From positions 1 to 64,000 of the forward strand of contig JASPKZ010009654.1 in NCBI GenBank assembly GCA_030220185.1: 64,000 bases of DNA. The letters are read 5' to 3'. Below, in pieces: positions 32,552 to 42,284 of the stretch; positions within the stretch are counted from its first letter, which is position 1, and each line of letters begins with the position of its first letter. The DNA comes from Diploptera punctata (Eukaryota > Arthropoda > Insecta > Blattodea > Blaberidae). The translations under genes and the position numbers were made by a program. Below the pieces are notes generated by a model. That model searched no databases, had not been told where the DNA came from, and saw only the letters and a list, made by a program, of their open reading frames with translations.

Positions 32552-33729
32552 TCTGTCTGTTACAGGTACACCCATAGACAAAAAAATTAGTCATCTCTTG
32601 AACGCACATTTCTTCTAAGTCATACTTGGCACAGCGCTGGGTTCAAACTAGGAACCTAGTCATAATTGTGCAGTGTCTCAGCTACTGTGTTATGTAGCAT
32701 GAACAGAAGACACTCCTAAGTGACCTTTTAGGTCAGCGGTAAGAATGCAGTCACTGTTTCTGTTAATGAAGGTCGCAGGTTCGCGTCCTTAATTATGCAG
32801 TTTTTTCCCGTGATATTTGTATTAAAATGTATGAATTAAATACATTTTATTTTGACATTTGGATTAAAATCAATGTTAATGTCGTTATTGTAACAATTAT
32901 ATTTATCACACTCATGGTTGTTCTAGGTAATAATCAATGTATTGCATTCAATAGACTGTGATGCGCAGACGTCTGCGCAAAAGCAACAGCCTCTAACAAG
33001 TTTGTTTATAATTAATCATATCAAGTTTTACCATGACTCAGCGCACACACAAGGACATAGGCACAAAACAATCTCAATCCCCGCAGATTGAGAGCGGTAG
33101 TAGATGCTGGCGCTTCATACACCCGATATTGATTTTGTTTTTGTTAAAGTTTTCATTTAGAAGATAGTATTTTCGTTCCTCATTTATTTATTAGAAGAAG
33201 GTTTTAATTTATGTTTTTGTGTGTGCATTAAAGCCATAAAACTCAAATTTAAAATTAAATATGAAACTATATTACAGGCGAAATGCTATTCTAACATTAT
33301 GATTAAAAAAGTAGAACGGGAAACGAGCCCGTGAGGTTACGAACGCAGATGATGTCTGTTAAACCTCTCGACACACGGGAACACACTAAGACAACCTCTC
33401 GTTTTCTTATTGCTTGAGTGTGCACTGCGTTAACTAGCAAATAACCCAGTACAATTACTGAAACGTGTTGATGTGAATACGGCTTCTGCGAGCGCTCACG
33501 AAGTTCCCCGATCGGTTGATAGAATTTTTTTGTCTAAAGGGTGTATGTTTACCTTAAGAAGCTTTTTAATTTCTATTATAACACAAATGTAAACAACATC
33601 AAAAGTTGTTACAATAAAAATAAATATTATTTTAAAATAACGATGAATTTTAAACATGATTCTGGGAACATAATTTATTTAAGCATATGTTACACAATAC
33701 CCATAAAATTAGCATTGTTAGTGCTACGT

Positions 33730-33730
<1 letters not shown>
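32552..33730. other. Mostly unassigned; includes one tRNA-like head
   Basis: Besides the block at 32718-32800, there is a region of moderate GC content at 33300-33540 without open frames or repeats I can match. Confidence 0.35.
32718..32800 (+). mobile_element. tRNA-like SINE head
   Basis: AGTGACCTTTTAGGTCAGCGG (box A-like) and GTCGCAGGTTCGCGTCC (box B-like GGTTCGCGTCC) about 45 bases apart. No body shared with the other SINEs of the window. Confidence 0.5.
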
Positions 33731-33770
<40 letters not shown>

Positions 33771-33779
33771 ATAATAGTA
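33731..33779. repeat. (AGT)n microsatellite
   Basis: TAG/AGT triplets, nearly perfect; the same triplet forms the tail of the short retroelements at 11318 and 14956. Confidence 0.9.
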
Positions 33780-33864
33780 GAGAAAATAGTGGTAACAGCG
33801 GAAGTTTGAGAGAACAAACATTTATAAAACTCTTACATGGTTGAAGTGTTCATATAAAAATTAA

Positions 33865-34165
33865 AGTTAATGTTATTCTCCCAACCCCTTCTTGTCCTGC
33901 TTACTGGAAACTTTGTCACTGGTTTTCTTATCAGAATTTTCTATCTTCTTCTTCAATTATTCCTCATTCGTGTTTCATGTCATGCCTATCGCAGCCTATG
34001 AAACTTCATTGTTTTAATTATTTTAGGATTTCCATAAATATCACTTAGTATATTATGCAGTTTTCTCCATTTACCTGTCTGTCTGTCTCAGTTAGAATTT
34101 TTTTCTAACACTTTATTCTCAATTCTGTGTAATCGTAATCTCGTAATATTCTAAGGAAATTTAAA
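33865..34165 (-). pseudogene. RTE-like LINE fragment, strongly decayed
   Basis: On the minus strand, residual GHVARM-, GRPxKG- and KVLEKNSN-like blocks align with the RTE copy at 3467-3830 and 4880-5177. No open frame is left. Confidence 0.55.
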
Positions 34166-34798
34166 TTTTACAATCACTTCGTATACCCTTAACTTATTTT
34201 ATATTATTTTATCTAAACAATTGTGCATTTGACATTACATATATTTTAATGAATACGTTTAAATTAGGTAGGATATCTGCATATTTTAAAGAATATTTAT
34301 GAGATCTCCATTCTCTTTAAAACCTCTTTTCTTAAAAAGAATTAATTATATGTAAAGCCGCTTCAAAATATGTGAAAGCAGTTTAGGACCGATTTAATGT
34401 TCTTTTAATTTTGTAGTTACAAGTAAATTTAATTCTAGGAATTGTATGTAATGAATTAAATCCATTTGAATACATTACGAAAGGTAATTTCACAGGTGAA
34501 CAACATGGAATGAATGAAAAAAGCATACATCTACATGAACAACTATTTTAAATGTTTATTGTACTGCAGTGTTGCATACATAATACTGTTTTACTTGCAA
34601 CTGAGAAAGCGGTTCAGAGTCTTCGTAATCCCACAACAAATGAAAGACGATATTTCCCTCTACGCTACTTTGTGGTTAGTATCCAATTTGATTCTGCTAC
34701 AGAACTGGCCACGAACAACCAAATGAAGCAGTTAAGTTTCTGAAGGAAATTGATTTACATTAGCAGCAGTGTATTGCACGGTATATTACTTTTAAGAC
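34166..34798. other. No recognisable feature
   Basis: Overlapping open frames of 60-70 codons at 34514-34743 have no recognisable motif. Confidence 0.35.
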
Positions 34799-35392
34799 AA
34801 GCTAATATCCGGTGTGCGCTGCTACACCTAAATAAATGAAATATGTTTTATGTTTAGTTTAATAAGTAAAAAGAAAAATAATTATAAATGTATGTCCTAA
34901 TTATTTTTAGATTATTAGGCATTGCACGGGAATCTACTTATCCCGATCTTCCTGGCATCAATAAGTTGAAAAACAAAAATAGTTATTGTGAGGTATCCAT
35001 AAAGGAATATCTGGCGTGTGCTGCTACGCTTGCCCCGGAATTTACTCATCCGGTTTTTCTTGGCATCAATGAGCTGAAAGACAAAAATGGTGATTGTGAG
35101 TTATGCGTAAAATATAGACATATGCTATCGCGGACTCTTTTGTAGAATTTTTTTAGATATTCAATTCTATGTACATTAATTTGGGTGTATTCGTTATGGT
35201 TTAGGCAGCGTAAGCCATTTAAGCATCCAAAATGCTACTTTTCTAGTGCATCGATGTCTTTTTTATATACGGTACGTTAATTGTCTCAAATTCTTGAATT
35301 ATGGAATAAACAAAACATTTAAAAACATTTAAAGTAGATTTTGAGTACATAAAGGACAGACACAGGCTCACACGCATTTTTATATATAAAGA
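34799..35392 (-). mobile_element. Helitron-like element, copy 3
   Basis: On the minus strand it starts TCTTTATATATAAAAATGCG (35392 downward), contains the shared body, and ends with a hairpin (GTGTAGCAGCGCACAC), CGGATATTAGC. Two internal direct repeats of ~120 bp (GGGAATCTACTTATCCCGAT and GGAATTTACTCATCCGG on the plus strand) are each followed by ATCAATGAGCTGAAAGACAA-type sequence. An 85-codon open frame here is not shared in other copies. Confidence 0.65.
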
Positions 35393-35450
35393 CTAAATTC
35401 ACTATTACCATACCGATTGCAAATTGTTAATATAGAGGCTGAGTCGATAT

Positions 35451-35753
35451 AGTAAAATTCATGGTAAGTTTCCGTTGAGGTGTTAATTCACAGTAATATA
35501 ATGTAAGATTAAAACTATAAAACAGTTGCCTTGTCGGTCCGTCCCCTCAACTTAGGTTCTTTTAAAACTCTGTAGGCCTTTCGGGACTAGTCCCATCATC
35601 AGCAGAATATATTAGATCCGTACTTGTTGACCCTTGGTGTAGCACTAACTTGGTGGTGAGTATTTTGTATAGTGGATTGTGTGGACTGGGTGTGTTCTCA
35701 TTAAGAATCAGGTTGTTGTCGATTTCTTTTAGGATTACGATTTCTTCCAATAT

Positions 35754-35796
<43 letters not shown>

Positions 35797-35900
35797 CAGA
35801 TAAATATATTGGAGGATATCGCAATCCTCAGAGAAATCGACAACAACCTGATTCGTAATGAGAACACACCCAGTCCACACAATCCTAAGTATTAATCACT
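35451..35900. mobile_element. Hammerhead-carrying foldback element, copy A
   Basis: It begins TAGTAAAATTCATGG and TTCCGTTGAGGTG, the same left-hand sequence as the copies at 36331 and 43894. An inverted hammerhead-like motif lies at 35567-35608. The right part is a foldback: 35660-35740 (GGATTGTGTGGACTGGGTGT) inverted at 35815-35890, with an (AT)n run (35757-35795) at the centre. The right boundary is uncertain. Confidence 0.65.
35567..35608 (-). ncRNA. Hammerhead-ribozyme-like motif, best core match
   Basis: On the minus strand: AUUCUG, CUGAUGA, one extra U, stem II GGGA-CUAG-UCCC, GAA, AGGCCU, A, CAGAGU. CUGAUGA and GAAA are the invariant hammerhead boxes. AUUCUG/CAGAGU gives a 6-bp stem I with one G-U pair. 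AGGCCU is self-complementary, giving a stem III only between two RNA copies, with the cleavage triplet CUA. The extra U between CUGAUGA and stem II is a departure from the textbook core and is shared by the sister copies. Hammerheads of this layout are known from Penelope-like retroelements. Self-cleavage is not shown. Confidence 0.55.
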
Positions 35901-35974
35901 CACAATATAATCAAGAATCACTTGTCGGATCTAAGAACATAATTTTCCCTGCTCTTCATATAAAATAGGGCCTA

Positions 35975-36330
35975 ATGAAAAACTTCGTTAAGCCCATGGA
36001 CAGAACTAAGGTAACATTTATCCATTTGTGCCAGAAATTTCCGCTGCTTAGTGAGACGAAAAAAAGAGGGATATTCGTGGGTCCCCAGATACGGAAAATG
36101 TACAAAGATGAGCATATCAACACCATCCTTACATGTAATGCACAGTCTTCAGTTGATAGTTGAAGAGCACGCACAATCTCGTGAGGATGTCTACCGCAGT
36201 ACTAGACAAAACGTTGAGTTCTAAGAAAAACAGACCACGGCCATTTATCCCAAAAGACAAACCCAACAGGAATCAAGACACCTGCCGTGAAAGCCTGCAA
36301 TTTTTACCTAGGTAATGAAAAGTGCTTGGG
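35975..36330 (+). pseudogene. Repeated transposon-type protein of unknown class, N-terminal part
   Basis: An open frame of 62 codons (MKNFVKPMDRTKVTFIHLCQ, FPLLSETKKRGIFVGPQIRK, MYKDEHINTIL) then decays. It belongs with the segment at 36771-37100, from which it is separated by the hammerhead foldback, and with 40736-40835. From general knowledge, proteins with this PQIR..., FLGN...K, HFLxSHLDFFP, HGERFHQ, MxxxYQGKW order are found repeated in many arthropod genomes, which suggests mobile-element origin. I do not know the enzyme class. Confidence 0.55.
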
Positions 36331-36458
36331 CTCAATACTAGTGAAATTCATATCAAATTCCGTTGAGGTGAAATCATATGATGAAAGTAAAAATTAAATT
36401 GTACCTGTTGGTAGGTGCTGTCGTCCTCAACTTTGTTAATATATTGTATATAAATTAA

Positions 36459-36496
36459 CTGGAGCGCTTTCGGAAGTTACCTTCCATCTTCTGCAG
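36459..36496 (-). ncRNA. Hammerhead-like motif, copy B left arm
   Basis: CUG, CAGAAGA, U, stem II GGAAG-GUAA-CUUCC (perfect 5 bp with a GNRA-type loop), GAA, self-complementary AGCGCU, C, CAG. The invariant U of CUGANGA is A here, which would be expected to abolish or strongly reduce cleavage. Confidence 0.45.
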
Positions 36497-36638
36497 ATTG
36501 AGTTTCCGTTACTTGTTGTTGTGTACGGTGATGTATACTCCAACTGTTTGTAGCGGCAACTAACTAGAGTTGCTGCTACAAACAGTTGGAGTATACATCG
36601 CTATACACAACAACAACAACAAGTAACGGAAACTCAAC

Positions 36639-36676
36639 CTGCAGAAGATGGAAGGTAACTTCCGAAAGCGCTCCAG
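36639..36676 (+). ncRNA. Hammerhead-like motif, copy B right arm
   Basis: Same 38 nt as the left-arm motif on the opposite strand, with the same U-to-A change in the first core box. The identity of the two arms means the change predates the inverted arrangement or was copied between arms. Confidence 0.45.
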
Positions 36677-36770
36677 TTAATTTTATATACAATATATTAA
36701 CAAAGTTGAGGACGACGGCACCTACCAACAGATACAATTTAATTTTTAACTTTCATGATATTAGCTTGGG

Positions 36771-37100
36771 ATGTCTTTGTTCCACAAACTTTCTAGGAAA
36801 TAAGAGGGCAGAAAACTTTAAGGATCTTGTGAAAAATCTTCTGCATTTCTACGATAGACTGGGGCGTAACATGTCCTTAAAGTTACATTTCTTAGATTCC
36901 CACTTGGACTTTTTTCCCTGACAACTGTGGTGTTGTAAGCAACGAACACGGGGAACGCTTTCACCAGCAAATTTCGAACATGAAAATGAAATACCAGGGA
37001 AAGTGGAGTGCATCAATGTTAGCCAATTACCGCAGGACACTAATTTGGAAATCACCAGCAGAAAATTACAAATGCCAGGCAAAGCGGTTGCGCCTTAAGT
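36771..37100 (+). pseudogene. Repeated transposon-type protein, C-terminal part
   Basis: Continues 35975-36330 after the foldback: NFLGNKRAENFKDLVKNLL, NMSLKLHFLDSHLDFFP, then a stop, then in other frames EHGERFHQQISNM, MKYQGKWSASMLANY and a Lys-rich ending. His and Glu/Gln of HGERFHQ are kept. One stop and at least one frameshift. A sister fragment is at 40736-40835. Confidence 0.6.
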
Positions 37101-37454
37101 GTCCTTCCTCCAAGGGATAACAAAAAGGTAAATACATGCATAAGCTCATATTGGCAATAACGTAAAGTTAGCATAACTTCAAAACGAGAGCTAATCTTGC
37201 ATTTACATTATCATTTTCGTTATCTGCACACCCGAAAACATAAAGATTAACTATTTCCATGCCAGTTACAAGAAAAGAGTAAAATTTTGTTGCCTAGTGT
37301 AATCAATTAAAAGTATTAATTAAAAACACACTTCTTTTTTCAAATAATGCAAGAAAGCTAATTTACAAAATAGTGGAATTAAACAATTTTGTGTACTTAC
37401 TTGCAATCGTTACTTTTAAAAATGTAGGCCCAAGTGGAATAAATTATTTAAATT
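37101..37454. other. No recognisable feature
   Basis: AT-rich, not repeated in this window. Confidence 0.4.
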
Positions 37455-37709
37455 ATAATTTACACGCTTTATATTAGCTTGACCTGCATCTGTCTATCTA
37501 TGTAACGGAATCTTTCAACACGATTTTCACCCACTTAAAAACATTGGATCGACTTGAAACTTTGTACCAATGACAATGCAATAATTTCATAATTTTTTTC
37601 TAGGATCCTGGACAGGATCATCAGGACATCAAAAAAATAAAGACCGGTATAATAGGTAGCGTACGTATCGATTTTTTTAGTCCATCGTTGTAAGAAATTA
37701 ATATTATAT

Positions 37710-37799
37710 CCTCTGAGACTCAGTTGGTAGAGCGGTGGACTGTAGTGGTATATAATTTCAGTAATCGATAGATCGCTGGTTCAAATCCGGCCCGGAGGA
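37710..37799 (+). tRNA. tRNA-Tyr(GTA)-like sequence with intron
   Basis: CCTCTGAGACTCAGTTGGTAG, GGTGGACTGTAG with anticodon GTA, then an apparent intron of ~20 bases (TGGTATATAATTTCAGTA-) before ATCGATAG, GCTGGTTCAAATCCGGC (perfect T arm and box B), CCGGAGGA. It matches the animal tRNA-Tyr pattern including the conserved intron position after base 37. Defects: one base missing around position 8-10 so the D stem is ACTC/GAGC, a mismatch in the anticodon stem (G-G), and the 7th acceptor pair. Likely a pseudogene carried by the element; a working gene cannot be excluded. Confidence 0.6.
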
Positions 37800-38173
37800 T
37801 TTTTTAGAAGAGTTAATTTTAGCTCATACTACAATAGTATCAAATTTAAAGATATTTACATTTTTATCTTATTCTGTAAAATATTAATGACAATTTTCTA
37901 AACTTACCACATTGTAATTTATCCAAAAAAAATATGAGAAGGATACCGGTACGATTAACTGTAACTATTCATCTATATTAAAAATTTAAAAAAATATTAT
38001 AATAATGTTACATAATAATAATTAAAAAATATATTTAATTATATTCGTGCCTAGATACTAAAAATATAGTAAGCAATTACATTTTCATGGGATTCCGGTT
38101 TATGGCAATCAATTAAACTAAAAAAATAATATTATTATTATTGATTTCGTACATCTCAATGATGGATAAATCA

Positions 38174-38235
38174 TATTTGAAGAGAAAAATTATACGCAGG
38201 TCCCGGTCTGAGCGTATAATTTTTCTCTTCAAATA
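38174..38235. repeat. Perfect 24-bp hairpin with 14-base loop
   Basis: Arms 38174-38197 and 38212-38235 are exact inverted copies (TATTTGAAGAGAAAAATTAT.. and its complement) around AGGTCCCGGTCTGA. The left half is unique to this copy of the composite element. Confidence 0.9.
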
Positions 38236-38740
38236 TAAAAAAATAATAGTTTTAAAAAACTGAAACAACACGCTTTATTAGAAAACCGATCTAAAAATGT
38301 AAAATCATTTTAATTTCCAACATGGGATAACATTAAAGTGGTAAAGAAAAAAATCTCCAACACATCTTAGAATAAAACTAGAGTTATCTACAAAAAAATT
38401 AATTTTACCATAAAAAACGTGGGGTATTTTTTATGGTTTTTACGTTTTCTTCTTAGAGACTTTACTTTTACCAATATGTGTTTATTATCAAATATATTAA
38501 TTGATAAAGAGCTTCCCACGCTTTTCGTGGTGAAATTATTTTTTTTGTAGATAACTCTAGTTTTATTCGAGATGTGTTGGAGATGACTTTTTTGTTGACC
38601 ACTTTAATTTTATCCCAAGAGTGTTGGAAATTAAAATTATTTTTCATTTTTTAGTTCGGTTTTCTAATAAAGCGTGTTGTTTTAGTTTTTTAACTTTTAT
38701 TTATTTACCTTATATAATACAGTCCTCCTCAACTATATGT

Positions 38741-39150
38741 TACATAAGGTAAAAAAATTATAATTGAAATAATTTTAACCTCAACGGTGTTCAAACATGA
38801 TTATTAAAAGTAAAGGAATAAATGATGCCTTTTTTTTCTCTTGATAACAACAACATGTAAAATTGTGAATAGGCCTAGATTATTTTAACAGAGGGAAGTT
38901 CATAGATTGATTCATGTTATTTGTTTGTCATTGTCAAACAAAGAAATAAACATAATGAGAAAAATACATCAGAAATTCATATCTAAAAATCAATAACACA
39001 ACAGAGAGACTTTAACCTCAAAGTTAAGTCTACTGTCTTGTTAAATGAATTTGAAGGCTGTACTGTATTTTTATATATAAATAGTTAAAAAATTAAGTGA
39101 TATTACTTCAAATCTGATCTGAGTTTCACTATACGTATATTTCTGAATAT
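38741..39150. other. No recognisable feature
   Basis: AT-rich sequence between the left composite element and SINE B. ATTTCTGAATAT at 39139-39150 is the SINE target duplication. Confidence 0.4.
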
Positions 39151-39483
39151 CCCTCCATAGTAATTCTGCCAGAGGGCAGGTCTTTCACTGCAATCATAGC
39201 ATTTTCATGCTATGCTTGCAGCTTTACTAGGGAATTGTAGGTGTGGTAGCATCCCGTTGCTTTCCACACCGGTGAAGGATGATGATGATGATAATGATAA
39301 GGATGATGATGATGACCATATGATTTCGGTGATCGTTTGGGCCTTAAAGTTTTCCTGACATTTGTCTTACAGGTGAGGAAAAACCCCGATAAAAAACCTC
39401 ACCCAAGAAAACTGCCCCGACCGGGGATCGATCCCGGGCCCGCTGCGTGACAAGCACGCTACCTCGAGACCACAGCTGTGGAC
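39151..39483 (-). mobile_element. SINE family B, full length, 12-bp target duplication
   Basis: Minus strand: GTCCACAGCTGTGGTCTCGAGG, GGGCCCGGGATCGATCCCCGG, GAGGTTTTTTATCGGGG, ACAAATGTCAGGAAAAC, (ATC)-rich, GAAAATGCTATGATTGCAG, ACTATGGAGGG. ATTTCTGAATAT at 39139-39150 and 39484-39495. The close match to 24455-24800 and the perfect duplication suggest a fairly recent insertion. Confidence 0.9.
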
Positions 39484-39509
39484 ATTTCTGAATATAAATG
39501 AATTGTTTC

Positions 39510-39780
39510 TTGCCACCACTGTGTTCTAATGGTAACATCGTCGCCTTAGACGCAGCGGGCCCGGATTTTTATCCTAGTCCGGAGAAATTTTCAGGGTAAG
39601 GTTTTTCTTTCGGCTCGGATGGCGTGTTGCAAATAAAAAGTGCCTATAAAGCAAGGTGTTAAACTGAGGTAAATAAAAAAGTTTTTTTTTCAGGGATTTC
39701 TCAGCACCGGTAAAGCAAATGTCAGGAAAATTTCAGACTAAACAGTCCCCGATCCAACTGGCCATCACAATCATCCATAC
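39510..39780 (+). mobile_element. SINE B-related copy with an internal insertion
   Basis: GCCACCACTGTGTTCTAATGG..GCGGGCCCGG head, TCCGGAGAAATTTTCAGGG, then about 75 unmatched bases, then TTTCTCAGCACCGGTAAAGCAAATGTC, ACAGTCCCCGATCCAACTGG. It is diverged from SINE B (75-80 percent by eye) and may be a sister subfamily. Confidence 0.65.
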
Positions 39781-39884
39781 GAATTTACGAGTGAATGCTA
39801 TGTCATTTCTGAAATGTTCGTCTTGTCTCGAAAGTGACCTTGGCATCCTGGGAGGAATTAATATCCTGTGTGCTCAAAAAAGAA

Positions 39885-40395
39885 AAAAAGTGAATCTGTT
39901 ATCTTACTTAATACTTAATAAAGGCTTTCCACTTTACGGCAGTTCGCCCATAATTCTGGCTTTCCAGAGATTCCTATCTTCCCACAGTCCTTCTATACCC
40001 TTCTTCAACATGACATGATATATTCCCTCATACCATGTTCTTCTGCTTCTCCCCCTCTTCCTTATGCCTGGTACCATCCAATCTAACGCCCCTTTGGACT
40101 ACTGTTGTTCCGACATCTGCTGTACATATCAATACCGTTGTAAAGCTCTCTTTGTTATCCTATAGATAAGTCTCTTGTGCATCAATTTCTTGCTAATATA
40201 GCCTATACATTTCTAATATGTTGTCGCCTGGATATTCCCACATTTCTCCGTAATCTATCCATTTCTGCCACCAAGAATCTTTTCAGCATCCCTACATTTA
40301 TTATCCAACTTTCTGACCCATATATAAGTATACTTTCTATAATTGCTTGTATATTTTTTCGTTTTTGTTTTCCTGGGATCTAATTGCTTTACCTG
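39885..40395 (-). pseudogene. LINE C-terminal fragment
   Basis: Minus-strand frames read KRKNIQAIIESILIYGSESW, MLKRFLVAEMDRLRRNVG, HIRNV, ELYNGIDMYSRCRN, GRRGEAEEHGM, KDCGKIGISGKPELW. This is the region after the reverse-transcriptase catalytic domain of a non-LTR element of another type than the RTE copies. Stops and frameshifts throughout. Confidence 0.65.
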
Positions 40396-40516
40396 TACAA
40401 TTTACTCTGTTAATAATATTTTTTTCACAATTGTCAGATGTATTTATAACATTGGTCAACATGATTTTTGTCTCATGAGTACCAATAGTTGTACTTAATG
40501 AAGTTTATTATCGTAT

Positions 40517-40554
40517 GTGTGTGTGTGTATATATATATATATTATATATATATC

Positions 40555-40598
<44 letters not shown>
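40517..40598. repeat. Compound (TG)n/(TA)n microsatellite
   Basis: TG runs at 40517-40527 and 40563-40597 around a TA-rich stretch. Confidence 0.9.
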
Positions 40599-40599
<1 letters not shown>

Positions 40600-40735
40600 T
40601 CGGAATTTCTCCATCACCCACAGTTTTCTTATTTCAATTTTAATTAATGGATTTAAATAATTATTTTTAATAAAAAATTTTTCGTCCATTTGTTCATTGT
40701 AAAATAAAGCCAAATGCGCTAACTCAGGAGATTTC

Positions 40736-40835
40736 AGCTATGGAAAAGAGATATCAAGGCAAATGGAATCATAATATGCTGGCCGATTATTGTTGGACCA
40801 TCAAGAGGGATGCTGCAAGGAGAAATATAGCAGAA
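40736..40835 (+). pseudogene. Repeated transposon-type protein, short C-terminal fragment
   Basis: Reads AMEKRYQGKWNHNMLADYCW, TIKRDAARR. It is the same segment as MKYQGKWSASMLANY in 36771-37100, less altered here. Only about 30 codons. Confidence 0.7.
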
Positions 40836-41394
40836 AATAGTCATTTCTTACTTTCTAGGTGAGTCCGAATGTTCGAATATTGTGTTTTACGAATGTAGAA
40901 AATATTAAAGTGTTTGGAATTATAAATGCCTGTCTCTCGGAAATCTTGCGTGATGGAGAAAAAGAAACCGATATCATATTTGAATTCAGGAGTAAAAATA
41001 CTATCAGAATCTCGTGCTTTTATTTGTGACACAAAAAAGTTCCTTTTTTGTTGCTCAGTGTTGTAGGTAGAACCAAGGATTTAAATTCTTCAACACAACT
41101 GATTACATATTAAAATGTGTTACCGAGATTTTAAAATCCTCTACAAACAGGCTGTGTCCACCTGTGACGGGAACTTGTAATATACATAGAAAGTGAGAAA
41201 TTAAACTAAAAGAAAGAATTGTTTCTTTATTGAATAATATTTTTTACTTAAGCATAAATTAATATAGCCTAATTGCCAAATGGGAGTATAGAAGTCAATA
41301 CATTATCTGTGGTATGTTTATATCAACAAACTCATCTTCCATTCATATAAAAACAGGATACTGCCATATGATTTATCATCACTATCATCCCTGT
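40836..41394. other. No recognisable feature
   Basis: No shared repeat or motif seen. Confidence 0.4.
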
Positions 41395-41562
41395 GACCCT
41401 CCATATTATTTATACCATGTCGTGGTGGATTGACTTGCGTGCTTAAATGACTCCGAGAGCTATGCCGGAGGTAGCATTGGTGCCGAAAGGGTTTCCCATG
41501 CTGGAAGGCGATAAGCCAGAAAAGTAAGTACCTTGGTCGAAAGAGTGATGATTTTTCACTGT
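41395..41562 (+). mobile_element. RTE-like LINE 5' leader fragment
   Basis: TCGTGGTGGATTGACTTGCGTGCTTAAATGA, GAGAGCTATGCCGGAGGTAGCATTGG, AAGGCGATAAGCCAGA, TTGGTCGAAAGAGTGATGAT match 52480-52660, where the same leader precedes RTE reverse-transcriptase sequence. Here it is alone and followed by the composite element. Confidence 0.65.
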
Positions 41563-42138
41563 AATAAATAATAGTTTTAAAAAACTAAAAGAACACGCTT
41601 TATTAGAAAACTAAAAAATGAAAAATAATTTTAATTTCCAATACGCTTGGGATAAAATAAAGTGGTCAACAAAAAAATCATCTCGAACACATATAGAATA
41701 AAACTAGAGTTATCAACAAAAAGAAAATAATTTTACCATCAAAAGCGTGGGGTGCTCTATATCAATTAATATATTTGATAATAAATAGATATTGGTAAAA
41801 GTAAGCTCTCTAAGAAGAAAATGTAAACATCATAAAAAGCACCCCACGCTTTTGATGGTAAAACTATTTTCTTTTGTTGATAACTCTACTTTTATTCTAT
41901 ATGTGTTGGAGATGATTTTTTTGTTGAACACTTTAATTTTATTCCAAGCGTCTTGGAAATTATTTTTTTTTTCATTTTTTAGTTTTCTAATAAAGCGTGC
42001 TGTTTTAGTTTTTCAAAACTATTATTTATTTTTTATATTTTAGTTTTAATATTTTACAGAATATGATAAAAATGTAAATATCTTTAAATTCGATACTATT
42101 GTAGTATGAGCTAAAAGTAATATTCTTCTATAAAAAAA

Positions 42139-42224
42139 CCCTCCCAGCCGAATTTGAACCAGCGACGTATGGATTACTAAAATTATATACCACTAAGAGT
42201 TCACTGCTCTAACAACTGAGCTCT
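42139..42224 (-). tRNA. tRNA-Tyr-like pseudogene, right composite copy
   Basis: On the minus strand: AGAGCTCAGTTGTTAGAGCAG (box A better kept than in the left copy), GAACTCTTAG where the anticodon GTA is destroyed, the same intron-like TGGTATATAATTTTAGTA, ATCCATACG, GCTGGTTCAAATTCGGC (box B), TGGGAGGG. The 5' acceptor strand is deleted. The intron is retained in both copies, so the element moved with unspliced sequence. Confidence 0.6.
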
Positions 42225-42284
42225 TACAACGATTGACTAAAAGTCGACAAGTCCGCAACCTATTATACCAGTTTTCATTTTTTT

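Larger units (their letters stand above)
36331..36763. mobile_element. Hammerhead-carrying foldback element, copy B
   Basis: Near-perfect inverted arms from about 36379 to 36760, centred near 36562 (GCGGCAAC/AGTTGCTGC). GCTTGGG occurs on both sides (36324-36330 and 36764-36770), a possible short target duplication. Each arm carries a hammerhead-like motif, one per strand. The left end has GAAATTCATATCAAATTCCGTTGAGGTG as in copies A and C. It interrupts the transposon-type protein remnant at 35975-37100. Confidence 0.75.
37455..38740 (+). mobile_element. Composite inverted element, left copy (tRNA-Tyr-like + foldback)
   Basis: Order on the plus strand: ACACGCTTTATATTAGCTTGACCTG (37462), one unit of the 166-bp repeat sequence (37495-37620), TATAATAGGTAGCG, the tRNA-Tyr-like sequence (37710-37799), TAGCTCATACTACAATAGTATC, then a ~430-bp foldback (about 38255-38690) whose ends are AACACGCTTTATTAG and CTAATAAAGCGTGTT. 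The same order occurs inverted at 41590-43120. ACACGCTTTAT(AT)TAG at both outer ends may be the terminal inverted repeat. Class unknown; no protein encoded. Confidence 0.7.

Noticed and set aside
34888..35145. 85-codon open frame with an internal repeat
   Set aside because: It covers the two internal units of a Helitron-like copy; the frame is not kept in the sister copies.
35562..35895. Open frames on both strands with Ile-Tyr runs
   Set aside because: They arise from the inverted arms and central (AT)n of the foldback; both strands give nearly the same peptide because the DNA is palindromic.
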